Shown here in pieces: positions 17,967 to 27,344 of a stretch of DNA of 64,000 nt (position 1 is the first letter of the stretch; each line of letters begins with the position of its first letter). Source of the stretch: Hyphomonas sp. (lineage in GTDB: Bacteria; Pseudomonadota; Alphaproteobacteria; Caulobacterales; Hyphomonadaceae). Where the stretch lies: NCBI GenBank assembly GCA_016124495.1, contig WGNP01000021.1, positions 1 to 64,000 of the forward strand. Direction: 5' to 3'. Below the pieces are notes generated by a model. It worked only from the letters and a program-made list of their open reading frames with translations, was not told the origin of the DNA and made no database searches. The position numbers were made by a program, and so were the translations under genes.

Positions 17967-18047
17967 CTAGGCGCTGGTCAGAGGCTGCTCCAGCCAGACA
18001 CCATAGGACACAGACCCAATGGCCTCACCTGGTTTCTCACTCGACAT
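17967..18047 (-). CDS. 26-residue small ORF with full-length Shine-Dalgarno
   Basis: The ATG at 18047 is preceded by AAAGGAGGTGATCC, an uninterrupted complement of the 3' end of 16S rRNA, at a spacing that places the GGAGG core about 8 nt from ATG. The peptide begins MSSEKPGEAIGSV and ends WLEQPLTSA. It has one Trp and one Tyr, no hydrophobic membrane segment and no signal sequence. A GC-rich hairpin follows 9 nt after the stop and a terminator-like hairpin further on. It therefore looks like an independent short transcript. I do not recognise the peptide. It could be a regulatory or leader peptide, or a highly expressed small protein. Confidence 0.55.
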   Translation of the reverse strand: MSSEKPGEAIGSVSYGVWLEQPLTSA

Positions 18048-18260
18048 GGATCACCTCCTTTCACGCGTGCGGTATGCACGGCCTTTGCTCCGGACCATCC
18101 GGTGCAGTACGGACCTAAGCATGATTTGCGCCAATGTGAAGTTAACATCGCGGTGAAGGCTGCATGGATTATGGCATTTGCATAAAAAACACCCGGACGC
18201 CTTTGCAGGACAGCCCGGGCGCGAGTGAGCCTCAAAAGGGGTCGAAGGAGGCTTGAGCGG

Positions 18261-18821
18261 TCAGTCCGTGGCGATGGCGCCGATGACGAGGCCGAGGATG
18301 GCGCCGGTGGCGACCGAGGCCAGGATGGCGTCGCCCCGGTCATTGTCGCGGACCCAGTGATAGCCGCGCGGCGGGTCGTAGAGGCCATAGTTGCCGTAGT
18401 CGCTGATGTAGACGGTCCGGCGCGGGCCATAGCTGTAATAGTGGCCGACATCGTAGCGCGGCTTGTAGCCCGAATAGTAGTACGGGCCATAGGAGTGGCC
18501 GTAGGTCACCGTCACCGAGCTGCGTGGATAGTAGTTGTAAGCCGGGCGGTAGACGACCACAGGCCGGTGGCGGTAATAATCATAATGGCCATGGTCCCGA
18601 CGGTAATCGCGCCGGTCGTCGCGCCAGTCGTCGCGGTGATATTCCCGGTAGTCGCTCCCATGGCGACGGCGGTGATCGTCATCATAATCGTCATGCCGGT
18701 CCCAACTGCCGCGGTCCTTGCCGCGCCGGTCATCCCGGTCGGCGTGCGCCGCAGGCGCGAGGACGAAGCTTGCCGCCGTAGCTGCGGCCATGAAGCGGGT
18801 GAAGGTCTTGAGAAGGGTCAT
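18261..18821 (-). CDS. RcnB-like secreted Tyr/Arg/Asp-rich protein
   Basis: A 186-residue protein with a signal peptide (cleavage at APAAHA, near residue 28) and a middle of repeated DR/RD/YR residues. A Tyr-rich stretch follows, and then the RcnB-type motif DPPRGYHWVRDNDRGDAILASV, with a Gly-rich hydrophobic end. RcnB is a periplasmic protein linked to nickel/cobalt homeostasis in E. coli; most relatives have no tested role. AAAGG lies about 9 nt before the ATG at 18821. It is flanked by divergent arfB and appears monocistronic. Confidence 0.78.
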   Translation of the reverse strand: MTLLKTFTRFMAAATAASFVLAPAAHADRDDRRGKDRGSWDRHDDYDDDHRRRHGSDYREYHRDDWRDDRRDYRRDHGHYDYYRHRPVVVYRPAYNYYPRSSVTVTYGHSYGPYYYSGYKPRYDVGHYYSYGPRRTVYISDYGNYGLYDPPRGYHWVRDNDRGDAILASVATGAILGLVIGAIATD

Positions 18822-18961
18822 GGTAACACGGGCCTTTCGGGATCGACTTTGCCTGGCGCCGGCCCGCAAGCTGGACCAAGCGCGCAAACACCTGTTTCGT
18901 GAGGCTGAATATCTGCCCCCGCGTCTGAACTTTGGCTGAACAGGTCCTTCAGGTTTCCCCG

Positions 18962-19396
18962 ATGAGCGAGTTTGGCGATCTGCGCATTTCGGACAGCCTC
19001 ACCCTCCCGGCCTGGGAGATCAGCGAGGCTTTCGTCCGCGCCTCCGGGCCGGGCGGGCAGAACGTGAACAAGGTGTCATCTGCTGTACAGCTGACCTGGC
19101 AAGTAGGCGCCTCATCACTGCCGGCCGACATCAAGGAACGGTTCCAGAAGCTCTATGCCAGCCGGATCACGGCAGACGGCCGTCTGATGCTGGAGGCCAG
19201 TGAACACCGAAGCCAGCTGCAGAACCGCCAGGCCGCCCGCGCCCGGCTCGCCGAGATGATCCTCAAAGCGTCCGTCGCCCCGAAACGCCGCATCAAGACC
19301 AAGCCCACCGCCGGCAGCGTGCGCCGCCGCATCACATCCAAGAAGAAGCGCGGCGAAGTGAAAGCCCTGCGCGGCGGTGTCGGTGACGAGGACTAG
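18962..19396 (+). CDS. arfB: Alternative ribosome-rescue peptidyl-tRNA hydrolase
   Basis: ArfB (YaeJ) enters stalled ribosomes that lack a stop codon and hydrolyses the peptidyl-tRNA. The catalytic GGQ (31-33) lies in RASGPGGQNVNKVSSAVQL. A C-terminal tail rich in Lys/Arg (KRRIKTKPTAGSVRRRITSK) matches the part that threads into the mRNA channel. Length, 144 residues, is normal. The ATG at 18962 fits the family N-terminus; a TTG at 18932 would add ten residues. Confidence 0.92.
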   Translation: MSEFGDLRISDSLTLPAWEISEAFVRASGPGGQNVNKVSSAVQLTWQVGASSLPADIKERFQKLYASRITADGRLMLEASEHRSQLQNRQAARARLAEMILKASVAPKRRIKTKPTAGSVRRRITSKKKRGEVKALRGGVGDED

Positions 19397-19458
19397 GCCG
19401 GGCCGGTGGGGACTGGCCGGCTTTCCCGGACCGCGGCCAAGATGTCAGCGAGCGAGCG

Positions 19459-20229
19459 TCAGATGCCAGTATCCGGGCGCTGGTCCCTCTTCGCAATATA
19501 GAAGCCATAGCTGACACAGGCAGGGAATTCTTTGCAGCGGCCAGTTGCCGCCTCCTCTGACGCAACGATCGCGCGCGCTGCTTCAGAACCTGCATGGCGT
19601 GCAAGGAACGGCTCGAACTGCGCCTGCAGCGGACGATAATGGTTGTCGCTCCAGCAGCGCTCGGGCAGCGCAAAATACCCGAGCGGAGTGTAGCCATCGG
19701 CCTCAAGGACAGCAAACTTGGCTGAAGCAGTCGCACCCTCCGGATATTGATTGTTCCAGTGCTGCGTGAGCTTTGCCGGTCCCTCGCCGGTCAGCCGGGT
19801 AAGTTCCGAAACAGCGGGAATTCCGCCGGGCTTTAGGAAAGGCCGCCAGGCTCTGACGCCTTTCCCGAAACTGATATTGCAGTTGGCGCCTTCCGCCCAG
19901 ATTGCATCCGGTGAAGCGGGTTGGAAAGGCAGCGCACCCATCCCGGCACGGAGCGTCTCGATCCGGGATGCGAGGCCTCCGGCCCCCGCACGCTGCATGA
20001 GCGCCTTGAGGAAACCGGGCCGGAAGTCGACAGCGACGATGTGCGCGTCGGGCTCTTTCGCGAGCATGGGCGTCAATGCGCCTGTGCCACAACCGATGTC
20101 GGCGATTCTGAGCCATGTCCGGCCAGCAAGGCCAGGCAGGCTGAGCGCCAGCCGTGTCTCCGCGGCGCCGCCAGCGCCCTGGCGGGTCTGCCGTTGATGC
20201 AGGTCTGAAAGGCGTGCGATTTGATCTAT
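19459..20229 (-). CDS. SAM-dependent class I methyltransferase without canonical start codon
   Basis: The protein has the SAM-binding motif RIADIGCGTGALTP (about residues 41-53), IVAVDFRPGFL and a post-motif region ANCNISFGKGVRAWRPFLKPGG. The family normally begins with an acidic helix resembling DQIARLSDLHQRQTRQGAG, and exactly that is encoded in frame upstream of the first ATG (20076). The frame back to the preceding TGA holds no ATG or GTG, and its only TTG lies directly before that ATG. The codon at the expected start, 20227-20229, is ATA. I annotate from there (256 aa). Either ATA is used or the gene lost its start. The substrate is unknown. Confidence 0.72.
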   Translation of the reverse strand: MDQIARLSDLHQRQTRQGAGGAAETRLALSLPGLAGRTWLRIADIGCGTGALTPMLAKEPDAHIVAVDFRPGFLKALMQRAGAGGLASRIETLRAGMGALPFQPASPDAIWAEGANCNISFGKGVRAWRPFLKPGGIPAVSELTRLTGEGPAKLTQHWNNQYPEGATASAKFAVLEADGYTPLGYFALPERCWSDNHYRPLQAQFEPFLARHAGSEAARAIVASEEAATGRCKEFPACVSYGFYIAKRDQRPDTGI

Positions 20230-20657
20230 GGGGCCTCACCCTCGATTTGCATGGGCTTGCACGCTGCCTGGGCAACAGGACGGGCTGACCGGTAGCGCTG
20301 TCCGGTCAAGCCATCAGGACCTGCCTTTCGCCCGAGAGCGGCTCCATCTGCTGCGGTGAAGCTGGCGCAAGCGTGTCCCGCGTGCCCTGCGTTCCTCGAA
20401 GGCTCCGGTCCGGAGGGATATGTTTTCAGTCAGGTCCGTTCACGGATCAACACACCAGGTCAGCGAAACAGAGATCCGGACGGTCCTTCTTTGCCAGATA
20501 CACGCGGCAGTCCAGGTTTATGCAGGAGGCGGCACTCGGTATCGTTCCGCGCCTGGCCTGAACAGGAGCGAGCCTGAAGCTTGAACTGCGCCGCATTCCG
20601 CGTGACAGTTCTGGCGCTCCGGCGTCCAGCCTGGTGGTTGTGAAGAGGTGATGTCGC
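20230..20657. other. Intergenic region before the 20.6-kb island
   Basis: About 430 nt without a supported gene. Short ORFs at 20356-20577 and 20373-20561 overlap each other in different frames and have no recognisable product. It separates ordinary housekeeping genes from the stress/energy island. Confidence 0.5.
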
Positions 20658-21200
20658 ATGACCGATGATCTGGTCTCAACTGAATCCGTCATCGAGCTCA
20701 GGATCGAGAACATAGCCCTCCTGTTCGACCCGCTGGATCCCTTTCCGACGCCTTCACGTGACCTGTCAAAGACAGCCGAAGATTTCATCGTGGAATGGGC
20801 GAGGGAGCTGCCCCGCCGCAACCCGATACGGCTCATCCTGCATATACCCCAATCAGGACAGCACGACCTTTCGCAGCTGCAGGTGGCATTCTCCAATCAT
20901 TTTCGCCAGCGCGCCCGGCGCGTCAAAGGCGACATAGACGAACTCTTTGGCGTAGGGCGAACATCGCTGATGATTGGGCTCGCAACGCTGATAGCGTGCG
21001 TCCTCGGCGGGCAGGTCGCAGTCATGCTTCTGGGGAGCGGCTCTGCGGCACGCATCCTTTCGGAAGGCTTGATCATCCTGGGATGGGTCGCAAACTGGCG
21101 CCCGCTTGAGATATTCCTGTATGGCTGGTGGCCCCTGGCACGCCGGCGAAAGCTTTTTCAGCGTCTGGCCGAGATGCCTGTCGAAGTGTTGACCACCTGA
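20658..21200 (+). CDS. Hypothetical membrane protein with two C-terminal TM segments
   Basis: This 180-residue protein has a soluble N-terminal half containing FDPLDPFPTPSRDLSKTAED and VEWARELPRRNPIRLILHIP. It is followed by two hydrophobic segments (about 100-122 and 128-152) and a basic end (ARRRKLFQRL). I recognise no characterised family. It is the first gene of the 20.6-45 kb island. The Asp/Pro-rich N-terminal element looks conserved, so a small protein of a stress-linked membrane module is plausible. No enzymatic motif is visible. Confidence 0.7.
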   Translation: MTDDLVSTESVIELRIENIALLFDPLDPFPTPSRDLSKTAEDFIVEWARELPRRNPIRLILHIPQSGQHDLSQLQVAFSNHFRQRARRVKGDIDELFGVGRTSLMIGLATLIACVLGGQVAVMLLGSGSAARILSEGLIILGWVANWRPLEIFLYGWWPLARRRKLFQRLAEMPVEVLTT

Positions 21201-21584
21201 AGCGAACCCGCCGTCTGTGGGTAGACCCCTTTGCGTCAGAACCGCGACCAGCCCCGCTTCGGAAGGCTGGCCGGCCGCCAGTCATGGCTCAAGCCGGGGG
21301 GGGGGATGCCGGCAGGTTCCGATGCGGGTGGTTCCAAGTGCGCAAGTTCCCCCTTGGGTATCAGGGAAAATACCGATGCCATCTTCGTGGTTCCCGCTCC
21401 ATCAAGGTGCGCTCATCCGGCCCGGCCGCGGCAGTCGGCCGGGGCGTTCCTGGCAGATGGCGGAAGAGCGGTCAGGTTCCTCGCGCTTGCGGCGTATCGA
21501 ATGGCATTGGTCAGGCCAGCGGAGTAGGGTGGCGACCTGTTCATCGATCCCGGTCCTCTTCTCTGAATTTGGGAGTCTCACCAC
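21201..21584. other. Intergenic region upstream of the ABC exporter
   Basis: This 384-nt region contains an unusual run of ten G (21296-21305). Overlapping ORFs exist in two frames but none resembles a protein. It presumably carries the promoter of the exporter operon. Confidence 0.5.
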
Positions 21585-22316
21585 GTGCTGCGGACCATCA
21601 GTGAAGATCCGGACACCGCCTGTTTCGATGTTCGTGGCCTTCGGCGGATTTACGGTACGGGGCCCGCAGCCGTCGAGGCGCTGCGCGGGGTGGACCTGCA
21701 GATCCCTGAGCGTGAACTCGTCGTGATACTCGGAGCTTCTGGCAGCGGGAAATCGACCTTCCTGAACATCATTGGCGGGCTCGACCAGGCGACAGCCGGT
21801 GAAGTCCTGTTCCGCGGCTCAGACCTTTCGGGAGCTTCGTCCGCTGAACTTACGGAATATCGCCGCCGGCATGTTGGCTTCGTCTTCCAATTCTACAATC
21901 TCATGCCCAGCCTGACGGCCTGGGAAAATGTCGCCCTGATCACCGAGATTGCTGAAGCGCCGCTCGCTCCGGCCGATGCGCTTGCACTCGTGGGCCTGGG
22001 CGACCGGATGGACCATTTTCCGGCGCAGCTGTCGGGGGGGGAGCAGCAACGTGTCGCGATCGCCCGGGCGGTTGCCAAGCAGCCCACGGTCATGTTGTGC
22101 GATGAACCCACGGGCGCGCTCGATTCTGCGACCGGCGTGAAAGTCCTTGAAGCCCTTGTTGACGTCAATCACAGCATTGGCGCCACAACACTCATCATTA
22201 CACACAATGCCAGTGTCGCTGAAATTGCTGACAGGGTCGTTGTCTTCGCGGACGGCAAGGTGCGGGAGACCAGGGTGAATCCCGCGCCAATCAGCCCAAG
22301 GAATATTACGTGGTAG
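21585..22316 (+). CDS. ABC transporter ATP-binding protein, MacB/LolD type
   Basis: This 243-residue ATPase has Walker [10 protein letters not shown], the Q-loop FQFYNLMP, the signature [14 protein letters not shown], Walker [12 protein letters not shown] and an H-loop ITHNASV. The pattern belongs to the MacB/LolD/FtsE subfamily that drives periplasmic, non-channel mechanotransmission permeases. The start is GTG 21585 with GGGAG 9 nt upstream. It overlaps the permease start by 7 nt, and the next gene encodes an adaptor, so the three form one exporter. Confidence 0.92.
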   Translation: MLRTISEDPDTACFDVRGLRRIYGTGPAAVEALRGVDLQIPERELVVILGASGSGKSTFLNIIGGLDQATAGEVLFRGSDLSGASSAELTEYRRRHVGFVFQFYNLMPSLTAWENVALITEIAEAPLAPADALALVGLGDRMDHFPAQLSGGEQQRVAIARAVAKQPTVMLCDEPTGALDSATGVKVLEALVDVNHSIGATTLIITHNASVAEIADRVVVFADGKVRETRVNPAPISPRNITW

Positions 22317-24700
22317 GGCGATCTTCCTCATCCGGTTCAGTCGGAATGCTGGATCGCAAGATGTTTCGCGACTTCCTCGGTATGCGCGTCCAGGCAATTG
22401 CAATTGCGCTGGTAATCGCCGGCGGGGTCTCGATGCAACTGCTGTCATCGGGACTTGTAACCTCCCTGGAGGAAACGCGGCGCGCATATTACGAGCGCAA
22501 CCTGATGGCCGATATCTGGGCGCCCGTCGTGCGGGCGCCGCGGGGCGAGATCGACAGCCTCCGGACGATTACAGGTATCGAGGCGATCGAGGGACGACTC
22601 CGGTTCGGCATCCGCATCGACATGTCCGCCAGCCAGGCTCCGGTGCTGGGCGAAGTCATCTCGATCCCGGAATCGCACGAACCCTCGGTAAACCGGCTGC
22701 ATGTCTCCCAGGGACGCCTGCCGGCAAGCGGACGGCGGGATGAGGCCGTTGTGCTCAAGCGATTTGCTGAAGCGCATCGTATCGTGCCGGGCGATCACAT
22801 CTCGTTCATCATCCGCGGGCGCCAGGTACAGGTGTTAGTCACCGGGCTCGTGATGTCACCAGAGCATGTGTATGCGATTGCCCCTGGAGAGCTCGTGCCA
22901 GATGAAAAGCGCTTTGGTGTCCTGTGGATGGGCGACCGGACCCTTGCCGAACTCGCCGGCTGGGAAGGGGCTTTCAATGAAGCTGTACTCCGGCTGTCGC
23001 GTGAAGCAAGCGTGCCGGACATCCTCGGGCGGCTTGACCGTGAGCTTGCCGCCTATGGCGCGGTCGGCGCGTATCACCGCAGCGACCAGGTTTCGGACGC
23101 TTTTGTATCCAGCGAAGTCGATCAGCTCCGGACCCTGGGCCGTGTCGTCCCTCCCGTGTTCCTCGGCGTCGGTGCGGTTCTGGTCTATGTCGTCATTTCA
23201 CGGCTGGTCCTGGTTCAACGCCCGGCCATCGGCCTCCTGAAAGCCTATGGGTACGCCAACGGGCAAGTCATGTTGCACTTCCTCAAGCTTGTCGGACTGA
23301 TCGGTTCACTCGGCCTCCTGATCGGCGTCCTGCTCGGCATCTGGTTCGGCCGTGAAATGGCGCAGCTCTACATCCGCTACTACGATTTCCCCTTCCTCCT
23401 GTTTCGGGCTGCGGCCTCGGACTATGTGCTGGTCTGTGCGGTGTCTGCGCTTTCGGTCGTGGGCGCCGGCCTCCTCGCCGTACGCGCGTCGGTTGCCCTG
23501 AACCCGGCGGACGCCATGACCCCTCCGCCGCCCCCGGACTATTCCAAGGCTGCCGGTATCGCGATCACACGAGCACGTTGGATAGACCAGCAGACGCGGA
23601 TGATCCTGAGGCAGATCATACGCTGGCCGGGACGCGCGCTGGTCACCGCAAGTGGCATTGCCGCCTCCCTTGCGCTGCTCCTTTCCGTCCTCGTCATGAT
23701 GGATGGCATGGAACGCATGATCTCCAGCTATTTCAGTGACGCAAACCGCTATGACGCGCTCGTGACCTTCACCGAGCCGCGTGGCCCAACCGCGCTGCAC
23801 GACCTGCGGCGGGTGCCGGGTGTGCTGGCGGCCGAGCCCTTCCGGGTCGCGACAGCAACACTGCGCTCCGGAACGGCTTCCGAACGGGTCGCGCTGATGG
23901 GAGCGGCTCCTGGCAGTGAACGCTCCAGGCTGATCGACGCCGCGGGCTATGACGTGCCACCGCCTCTGGCCGGTCTGGTCCTGTCGGAAGACCTTGCGCG
24001 CAAACTGAAGTCTGGCCCGGGCGAGTGGCTCGAACTGGAAGTTACCGAAGGCAGGCGCCCGACAGGCAGGGTTCAGGTCACCGCGCTGGCGCGCACTTAT
24101 CTCGGCTCCGCCGCCCTGATGGACATCACGCAGATGAACCGTATCCTTGGCGAGGGAGCTGTGATTTCCGGGGCCTATCTCCAGGTCGACCCGGCCGCAG
24201 AGGCCGGGCTTCACGAATTACTCGTGCAGGCGCCGGGCATCGCAACAGTCTCCTTTCTGGGACTATCCCAGGACCGGCTCACGGCCCTGATGGATGAGAA
24301 TATCGGCGTCTCGCTGACTGTCTTCGCTTTGTTTGCCGCCATGATCGCGCTTGGTGTCGTGTACAATTCGGTGCGCATCAGCTTCACGGAACGCCAGCGC
24401 GAACTTGCATCCCTGCGCGTACTCGGCTTCTCGAAGGCGGCCGTCTCCTACATCCTCCTGGGAGAAGTCGCTCTCCTGACCCTGGTCGGGGTCCCGGCCG
24501 GCCTCGCAGCTGGGTGCCTTCTGTCGATCTATTTCGCTGAGGCGATGGGCTCCGATCTCTTTCGCCTGCCGGTTGCCTTCGAGCCGGCCACCATGGCGAC
24601 CGCCAGCCTGATTGTGGTTGGCACGGTCGTCCTGTCGGGGCTGATTGTCAGACAGCGGATCGATACGATTAACATGGTAGAGGCGCTGAAAAGCGCATGA
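22310..24700 (+). CDS. ABC transporter permease, FtsX/MacB-like, duplicated
   Basis: A 796-residue permease with two copies of an FtsX-type unit, as in large lipoprotein or DevC-type exporters. A first TM segment near residue 25 precedes a large periplasmic MacB_PCD-like domain, with a cluster of three TM segments around 280-395. A second TM and periplasmic domain then end in three TMs, with [24 protein letters not shown] 22310 is preceded by AAGGA at 7 nt. It shares ATGA with the following adaptor gene. The substrate is unknown; lipids, lipoproteins or peptides are typical. Confidence 0.88.
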   Translation: MVGRSSSSGSVGMLDRKMFRDFLGMRVQAIAIALVIAGGVSMQLLSSGLVTSLEETRRAYYERNLMADIWAPVVRAPRGEIDSLRTITGIEAIEGRLRFGIRIDMSASQAPVLGEVISIPESHEPSVNRLHVSQGRLPASGRRDEAVVLKRFAEAHRIVPGDHISFIIRGRQVQVLVTGLVMSPEHVYAIAPGELVPDEKRFGVLWMGDRTLAELAGWEGAFNEAVLRLSREASVPDILGRLDRELAAYGAVGAYHRSDQVSDAFVSSEVDQLRTLGRVVPPVFLGVGAVLVYVVISRLVLVQRPAIGLLKAYGYANGQVMLHFLKLVGLIGSLGLLIGVLLGIWFGREMAQLYIRYYDFPFLLFRAAASDYVLVCAVSALSVVGAGLLAVRASVALNPADAMTPPPPPDYSKAAGIAITRARWIDQQTRMILRQIIRWPGRALVTASGIAASLALLLSVLVMMDGMERMISSYFSDANRYDALVTFTEPRGPTALHDLRRVPGVLAAEPFRVATATLRSGTASERVALMGAAPGSERSRLIDAAGYDVPPPLAGLVLSEDLARKLKSGPGEWLELEVTEGRRPTGRVQVTALARTYLGSAALMDITQMNRILGEGAVISGAYLQVDPAAEAGLHELLVQAPGIATVSFLGLSQDRLTALMDENIGVSLTVFALFAAMIALGVVYNSVRISFTERQRELASLRVLGFSKAAVSYILLGEVALLTLVGVPAGLAAGCLLSIYFAEAMGSDLFRLPVAFEPATMATASLIVVGTVVLSGLIVRQRIDTINMVEALKSA

Positions 24701-25923
24701 GGTTCGGACTGAAAAAAATGACGATCAAGCCATTCAAACCAGGTTTCCGTGTCGTGTTCTGGGCCGGAGCAAGTGTCTTGCTCGCCGCGCTGCTTGGCTA
24801 CGCTTTCTGGCCGAAAGCCATGCTGGTTGATGTCGGCCAGGTCACACGCGGTGAACTCGTCGTGGACGTCAGGGCAGAGGGCAGGACCCGTGTCCGTGAC
24901 CTTTATGTGTTGACGGCGCCGCTGACCGGGCACCTCCAGCGGATCGGGAACCGGACCGGGGAATTCGTGCGGAAAGGCGATGTGGTTGCCGTTCTGGATC
25001 CTTCCGAGTCTGCCTTGCTCGATCCGCGGACGCGGGCCGAGGCCGAAGCGGCGCTTGCGGCCGCCACTGCCGCCCTGAACCTTGCGCAGGCTCAGCTTAC
25101 CGAAGCCGAAGCGGTCAAGTTAGACGCTGCGCGGGACGCTGAGCGGACACAGGTTCTGTTCGAAAGGCAGGCCGTCTCTCGCAGCGCAGTTGACAAGGCC
25201 ACCATGAACCTGGAAGCCGCGTCCGCCCGGGTCGCTGCTGCCCTCGCGGCCAGGGCGGTGGCGGAAGCGGACCGCAGCGGTGCGAGGATGCGCCTTGATC
25301 CTCCCGGGGAGGCGGGCGGTGCGTCAAGATTGCGCGCAATACGGGCTCCTGCCAGTGGCAGGATCCTGCGCGTCCATGTCCAGAGTGAAACAATGGTCGC
25401 GGCCGGAACGGCCATTCTGGAAATCGCAGACCCTGAAAACCTGGAAGTCGTTGCAGAGTTCCTTTCCGGGGATGCGGCGCAGTTTCGTCCGGGGGCGGAG
25501 GTTCAGTTGACAGGCTGGGGTGGACAGACGCTCGCTGGCCATGTCCGGACTGTCGAGCCTTCGGGGTTCCTGAAGATCTCGGCACTTGGCGTTGAAGAGC
25601 AACGCGTAAATGTTGTCATCGATATCGCAGAGGCTCCGGCAGACCATGTCCTGGGCGACGGGTTCCGGGTTGATGCGGCTGTGACCACATGGGCGTCGCC
25701 GGATGTCCTGCAGGTGCCGGTTTCAGCCCTTTTCCGGGTTCAGGGAGACTGGTCTGTGTTTCGGATTAACGGTCGGCGGGCACAGCTGACGCGCGTCGAA
25801 ATCGGCCACCAGAACCAGGGCCAGGCAGAGATCGTCGCTGGTCTGTCGGCAGGTGACCATGTCGTGCTTTATCCCGACCGGTCCCTGAGCGATAATCAGC
25901 CTGTCCGCCGGCGCCTGAATTGA
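24697..25923 (+). CDS. Periplasmic adaptor (HlyD/RND-type membrane fusion protein)
   Basis: This 408-residue protein has one N-terminal TM anchor (about 21-43) and a lipoyl half-domain. An Ala/Glu-rich coiled-coil hairpin follows (about 108-190), then the second lipoyl half (IRAPASGRILRVHVQSETMV) and beta-barrel and membrane-proximal domains. Such adaptors bridge an inner-membrane permease to an outer-membrane channel. No TolC-like gene is present nearby. The start overlaps the permease stop as ATGA, so the three proteins are translated together. Confidence 0.9.
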   Translation: MRFGLKKMTIKPFKPGFRVVFWAGASVLLAALLGYAFWPKAMLVDVGQVTRGELVVDVRAEGRTRVRDLYVLTAPLTGHLQRIGNRTGEFVRKGDVVAVLDPSESALLDPRTRAEAEAALAAATAALNLAQAQLTEAEAVKLDAARDAERTQVLFERQAVSRSAVDKATMNLEAASARVAAALAARAVAEADRSGARMRLDPPGEAGGASRLRAIRAPASGRILRVHVQSETMVAAGTAILEIADPENLEVVAEFLSGDAAQFRPGAEVQLTGWGGQTLAGHVRTVEPSGFLKISALGVEEQRVNVVIDIAEAPADHVLGDGFRVDAAVTTWASPDVLQVPVSALFRVQGDWSVFRINGRRAQLTRVEIGHQNQGQAEIVAGLSAGDHVVLYPDRSLSDNQPVRRRLN

Positions 25924-25996
25924 CCCGGCCGGCCGCCTTCTTCACGGGTGCTGGCCCGCGTGCACGCCTCGCCCGGACCATGCCGGTCTTCAGGTA

Positions 25997-27250
25997 TCAT
26001 TGCCAAGTATTGGCCAGAGCCGCCGTTCCGGCCGCAACGACAAACAAGGCTGAGGCAGAAAAGCAGGCGCCGAAGCGCGCGCCGCCTGCGACAAAGGCGA
26101 GGACGGATTTGCTCACCATATTGGCAGCTGCTGCGAGCAGTATGGCGCTCGCGGCAAGATAGGACGTCGGCTCCGACAGGCGTGTCACGTTGAGAATGAC
26201 AGCGTCCACATCGGCCAGGCCGCCAAGCGCAGCCAGCGAGAGCAAGCTGACTTCGCCCGCCCAGCGGGACGCGAGGGCGACACAGATGTTCAACCCGCCG
26301 ATCAGCAGCGCGAAGCCCGCGACCGATCGCAGGTCGAGCGGGCTTTTCAGGTCTGGCAACAACCGCTCCTGGGTGGTGGCGGCCCTCGGGTGCAGGAGGT
26401 AGAGGGCGCCCGCCGCGCCTGCGGCGGCAGATGCGACCAGAACCGGCAGGACGAGGTCCACGAGCTGCGGCGCCAGGAAAACCACAAGCAGCAGGATCCG
26501 CACCAGCATGACCACTGTTGTCAGCGACGCTGCGGCGGTCGCATCGAGCAAGGTCAGCGAGCCCTGGCGCCGACGCCTCGCCAGTTCTGCGACAGTCAGC
26601 GTTGAGGACACCACCGATCCTGCCACGGCCCCGACGGCAAGGCCTGCCCGCTTTCCGAGCAAGCGGACGGCAATATAGCCTGCGAAGGAAATCGTCGCGA
26701 TCAGTATGGTGAGGAACCAGAGTTCGCGCAGCCGGATCAGGCCCCACGGATCGACGGGCGCCGAGGGCAGGAGCGGCAGGGCGATGAAGGTCATTGCAAG
26801 GATCAGGAGAGCTGACCGGATTTCCGGCCATGTCAGGCCGCGCAGCCAGGCGTGCAGACTGTCCTTGAAGGCGAGGATGCAGGCCGCGGCAACGCCGGCC
26901 GTGGCTGCTTCGTGCAGGTGACCAAGGCCGGCGAGGCTGCCGAGCGCGAATGTCAGGAGACCTGCAACCGTGCTGGTGGCAGAAAACTCTTCGTCAGCCG
27001 AGTTATCCCGCCACTGGAAAATCCCGAACAGGACCGAGAAAGCAAGGGCGATCGCCGCAAAGGCGGCGCCGCCGAGGTCTGACCCCAGGATGGCGGCCAG
27101 CCCGCCGAGAAGCCCGGCGAGGGTGAAGGTCCGCAGGCCGGCTGCGCGTGAGCCGGGCGCTTCGCTACGCTGCTTCCAGCCACGCTCGATCCCGATCAGC
27201 GCGCCGATGGCAAGGGCCGCTGTGAGGCGTTGAAGGAGTTCCAGGTCCAC
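25997..27250 (-). CDS. MgtC/DUF4010 family membrane protein
   Basis: This 417-residue multi-pass protein begins with an MgtC-like unit (MDLELLQRLTAALAIGALIG and IERGWKQRSEAPGSRAAGLRT). A DUF4010 domain of about eight TM segments follows, with AVAGSVVSSTLTVAELARR and AALGGLADVDAVILNVTRL. The function of such fusions is not established; MgtC proteins act in magnesium stress and virulence. I chose GTG 27250 because it reproduces the family N-terminus. A TTG at 27274 would add eight residues. It converges with the adaptor gene. Confidence 0.83.
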   Translation of the reverse strand: MDLELLQRLTAALAIGALIGIERGWKQRSEAPGSRAAGLRTFTLAGLLGGLAAILGSDLGGAAFAAIALAFSVLFGIFQWRDNSADEEFSATSTVAGLLTFALGSLAGLGHLHEAATAGVAAACILAFKDSLHAWLRGLTWPEIRSALLILAMTFIALPLLPSAPVDPWGLIRLRELWFLTILIATISFAGYIAVRLLGKRAGLAVGAVAGSVVSSTLTVAELARRRRQGSLTLLDATAAASLTTVVMLVRILLLVVFLAPQLVDLVLPVLVASAAAGAAGALYLLHPRAATTQERLLPDLKSPLDLRSVAGFALLIGGLNICVALASRWAGEVSLLSLAALGGLADVDAVILNVTRLSEPTSYLAASAILLAAAANMVSKSVLAFVAGGARFGACFSASALFVVAAGTAALANTWQ

Positions 27251-27344
27251 GTTGGCACAGCTGTCCTTGTGCAAGGGCGATGCAGATCAGGCGCCGGGGC
27301 CTGAAGTTTTGCTGGGGCCCTGTTCAGTCCTCAGCCCGGAGCGG

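Noticed and set aside
18048..18062. GGATCACCTCCTTT on the plus strand looks like the 3' end of 16S rRNA
   Set aside because: No other 16S sequence precedes it. On the other strand it is the ribosome binding site of the 26-codon ORF.
20447..20896. Minus-strand ORF of 149 codons
   Set aside because: It is antisense to the small membrane protein gene and its upstream region and has no family character.
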